Assembly (NCBI GenBank): GCA_000434535.1
Contig: FR878602.1
Coordinates: 2,600 to 11,317 of the forward strand
Source: Collinsella sp. CAG:166
Lineage (GTDB): Bacteria; Actinomycetota; Coriobacteriia; Coriobacteriales; Coriobacteriaceae
DNA: 8,718 bases
Direction of reading: 5' to 3'
Shown here: positions 7,066 to 8,718 of the stretch, in pieces
Layout: each line of letters begins with the position of its first letter
Position numbering within the stretch: the stretch's first letter is position 1
Notes under the pieces: generated by a model
The model's input: only the letters and a program-made list of their open reading frames with translations
Told to the model about the DNA's origin: nothing
Database searches by the model: none
Translations under genes and position numbers: made by a program

Positions 7066-7560
7066 GCATCTAGCACGGTAAAAGCTAAAGACCCGGGAGA
7101 CCCCAAACTGTCAACCATCTTTACGGGTGCAAGGGAAACGGGCAAGACAGCCCCCTCTCGCTCCTATCCGAAACGGCGCTTGAACACGGCTGGATTGCAG
7201 CGAATGTCTCCGCCATGCCCGGCATGCTCGAAGATATCATCGAGCACACAAAGGAGGCCGCAGGCCGTTACCTCTCGCAGCCCCATACACGCGTGAGCGG
7301 AGTTCAAGTTGGGCAGCGGGGCGGTTTAGCGCGCCAATATAATCAAATCGTGCACTTCCATAGCCTCTCGTCTACGTGGTGTACCGTCGTCTCCCCTTTT
7401 ATCAGAGTTGGGCGATTTTCAGGCACCCGAGCTGAACTCAAATTGAACTCAACGATGCCTTATCGGTCGAGGGCGTCCTAGCGAGAATATACAGAGGCGC
7501 ACATTTCGCAGGGAACCTCCCATTCGTTATCATATCGGGATGCTGTCAAGGCAGCGTCAA
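7066..7560 (+). pseudogene. Degraded AAA-type ATP-binding protein
   Basis: 7084-7152 reads KAKDPGDPKLSTIFTGARETGKTA, with a P-loop GARETGKT at 7126-7149. This matches the GPGDP.LSTIL.GARGTGKT start of a large actinobacterial ATPase family often carried on accessory elements. At the C-run 7151-7155 the frame shifts; the protein then continues as LSLLSETALEHGWIAANVS and MPGMLEDIIEHTKEAAGRYL to about 7325. Beyond that, similarity breaks up. Fragments in other frames, ELGDFQAPELNS (7405-7440) and LARIYRGAHFAGNLPFVIISG (about 7478-7540), may be remains of the Walker B and sensor regions, split by stops and a short 9-bp repeat. No start or full-length frame exists, so no product is expected. This entry also accounts for the gene-free stretch between the arginase remnant and the next gene. 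Confidence 0.6.
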
Positions 7561-7570
7561 TGCGTTCGAC

Positions 7571-8254
7571 CTACACCTTCTCGCTTTTCGAGGCCTCGTC
7601 TGCAGGACCATCGGAATCGATACGGAATCGATCGGCATACCATTCATCCGAAGCAATCACCTTATGGAGCATCTGGAGATGCGGGTCGACATAGTGGCAG
7701 AACGCCTTGCCGCATTCCACGAGAGGCGCATTGTTTCTCTCGTTGGGCTCGGCTCCAAAATTAAACTCGACCTCATAGCCCTCCCCAGGCACACCCATGC
7801 TCGGCAGAATATCAATGGAGAAGTGGACGAATCCAGACGTCACCTTGTATACATCTTTTACCTTTGGATCGAACTTCTCGAGTAAGTCTTGAAGTCTTCC
7901 ATCGGACATCTTCTCACCCGAGAAATCTTTCAGCTTGTTCACAGGCACACCTTGAAACACCTGCTTGAGAAAGTCATCCTGGTCTTCGGCGGCGAATAAT
8001 GCGAATGTCCGCAGGCAGACTCCAACCTGTGCGCGGAGAAGCTGGGCGACGCAAACAAGATTCCTCGACTCGAGCATGGAGATGAATCCGTCTATCAGTC
8101 TCATCGCATACTCAGAGGAGGATGCCAGATATAGATCCCATTGGGTAAAGTCGCCGTTCATGAAGGGAATCACTGCATTGCGCTCGGCGACTCTCAAGGC
8201 ACTCAGGCTTTGTTCTATTTTCTCAGCTTCTTGTTTGAACTGTTCGCTATCCAA
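7571..8254 (-). CDS. Hypothetical protein, 227 residues, helical
   Basis: I do not recognise a named family. The protein appears soluble and mostly helical, with no signal peptide or membrane segment. Notable segments are EYAMRLIDGFISMLESRN (about 49-65), LLRAQVGVCLRTFALF (72-87), INKLKD-like VNKLKDFSGEKMSDGRL (105-121) and VYKVTSGFVHFSID (135-148). The arginines at 63, 74 and 82 and histidine 144 look like candidate conserved residues, because similar spacing occurs in unannotated proteins I recall from accessory regions. The tail after residue 212 is acidic and low in complexity. An in-frame TGA lies about 30 bases upstream, and the only usual start after it is the TTG at 8254, with GGGGG four bases before it. 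The continuous frame among decayed neighbours suggests it is functional or recently acquired. A defence or mobile-element role is possible but has no direct support here. Confidence 0.75.
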   Translation of the reverse strand: MDSEQFKQEAEKIEQSLSALRVAERNAVIPFMNGDFTQWDLYLASSSEYAMRLIDGFISMLESRNLVCVAQLLRAQVGVCLRTFALFAAEDQDDFLKQVFQGVPVNKLKDFSGEKMSDGRLQDLLEKFDPKVKDVYKVTSGFVHFSIDILPSMGVPGEGYEVEFNFGAEPNERNNAPLVECGKAFCHYVDPHLQMLHKVIASDEWYADRFRIDSDGPADEASKSEKV

Positions 8255-8308
8255 AATGCCCCCAAATGCCGGCTTCTCAACAAATCAAAAAAGCAAGAGA
8301 GACAGAGA

Positions 8309-8506
8309 TTAGGTTCCTGCTCCACTGAACCCACGCTTCCAGTCGAGACACTCCTCCTCGAAGATCTCCCCAGAGTCCCGCCTCTCGCGCCCCTCACGGA
8401 ACTGTCCATATCAGTGTAGCCAATCCAAGCACAGCCCCACCGCACGGCCCAGTCGCTTCCGGTCCTGCGTGGCCCCGTGAAGGCGGAAGGGCGTGGTTGT
8501 CGTCAT
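8309..8506 (-). pseudogene. Small reading frame interrupted by an in-frame TGA
   Basis: The ATG at 8506 has a good ribosome-binding site (GGAGAAAGGA, 5 bases upstream). It opens a frame reading MTTTTPFRLHGATQDRKRLG and then RAVGLCLDWLH before a TGA at 8411-8413. The same frame continues coherently as YGQFREGRERRDSGEIFEEE and CLDWKRGFSGAGT to a TAA at 8309-8311, for 65 codons in all. The second half has an acidic, protein-like composition. Possibilities are a real 31-residue protein, a 65-residue protein broken by a TGG-to-TGA change, or a chance frame. It lies on the same strand about 55 bases upstream of the 227-residue gene. No family recognised. Confidence 0.35.
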
Positions 8507-8542
8507 CGCGTTCCTTTCTCCTCGTACCTTTTTGGGCATGCG

Positions 8543-8718
8543 TCACGGGCCCCCGCGCGGCGCTGAGAGCGAATCGGCGCAGGCTTGGGGCCAGTTGCGT
8601 AGAGGTTGAGGTTCGGGTTTCGCCGGCTTACGCAGCTTGGCGGGCAGAGCGCCCGGGCTCGCTGCGCCTAGGGCGCGGCGGGATCCGCGACGCCGGAGGT
8701 GTCGATCTCGCCCAGATT
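8543..8718 (-). CDS. Possible C-terminal tail of a gene entering from the right edge
   Basis: A minus-strand frame is open from the window edge (8716) to a TGA at 8543-8545. Its last part, LGAASPGALPAKLRKPAKPE followed by PQPLRNWPQACADSLSAPRG, uses GC-rich codons like coding DNA. The first part looks better in another frame, which reads NLGEIDTSGVADPAAP and stops at 8668-8670. Either one frame is the true tail or the gene is frameshifted near 8670. No family was recognised. The stop lies 36 bases before the strong ribosome-binding site and ATG at 8506, as expected for the end of an upstream gene in the same transcript. Confidence 0.28.
   Translation of the reverse strand, partial: SGRDRHLRRRGSRRALGAASPGALPAKLRKPAKPEPQPLRNWPQACADSLSAPRGGP

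Noticed and set aside
4484..8436. 13-base match TCCAAGCACAGCC at 4484-4496 and 8424-8436
   Set aside because: It lies in two genes with similar residues (RLCLE and GLCLD), but one 13-base match is about what chance gives in a window this size, and the flanks do not align; not called a repeat or attachment site.
8640..8690. GC-rich self-complementary stretch near 8646-8680 as a terminator or attachment site
   Set aside because: Short imperfect pairing in very GC-rich DNA with no T tract and no repeat partner elsewhere in the window.

Overview
This is a moderately GC-rich bacterial fragment. It looks like a Coriobacteriia-type actinobacterium, with Collinsella my best guess. I infer this from the fused ATPase-permease ABC exporter, the divergent thioredoxin/polyferredoxin cassette, and the style of the decayed accessory genes. 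The taxon was not tested by any search.

Left part (1-2314, minus strand): a fused ABC-transporter ATPase-permease, complete at its N-terminus and cut off by the window edge. After a short intergenic gap with a clear hairpin terminator (2461-2489), a minus-strand three-gene operon runs from about 4640 down to 2569. In transcription order it holds a 48-residue membrane protein ending in a CLEC motif (CD1871A-type CXXC protein), a membrane polyferredoxin of the NapH/MauN type, and a TlpA/ResA-like thioredoxin lipoprotein. All three could act together to move electrons across the membrane to thiols on the outside.

Middle (4702-6543, plus strand): a divergently transcribed two-component system, an OmpR-type response regulator overlapping a sensor histidine kinase. 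The kinase is frameshifted by an imperfect 31-bp tandem duplication just before its N-box. Removing either copy restores a full kinase. This may be a real disruption or a strain-mixture assembly artefact.

Right part (6544-8718): a degraded accessory region. It holds an arginase-family remnant without its start and with altered metal-ligand motifs, then a remnant of an AAA-type ATPase with a readable Walker A and at least one frameshift. A probably intact, unrecognised 227-residue gene follows on the minus strand. Upstream of that lies a small reading frame with a strong ribosome-binding site but an in-frame TGA, and what may be the tail of another gene at the right edge. No RNA gene, CRISPR array, insertion sequence or origin could be supported.
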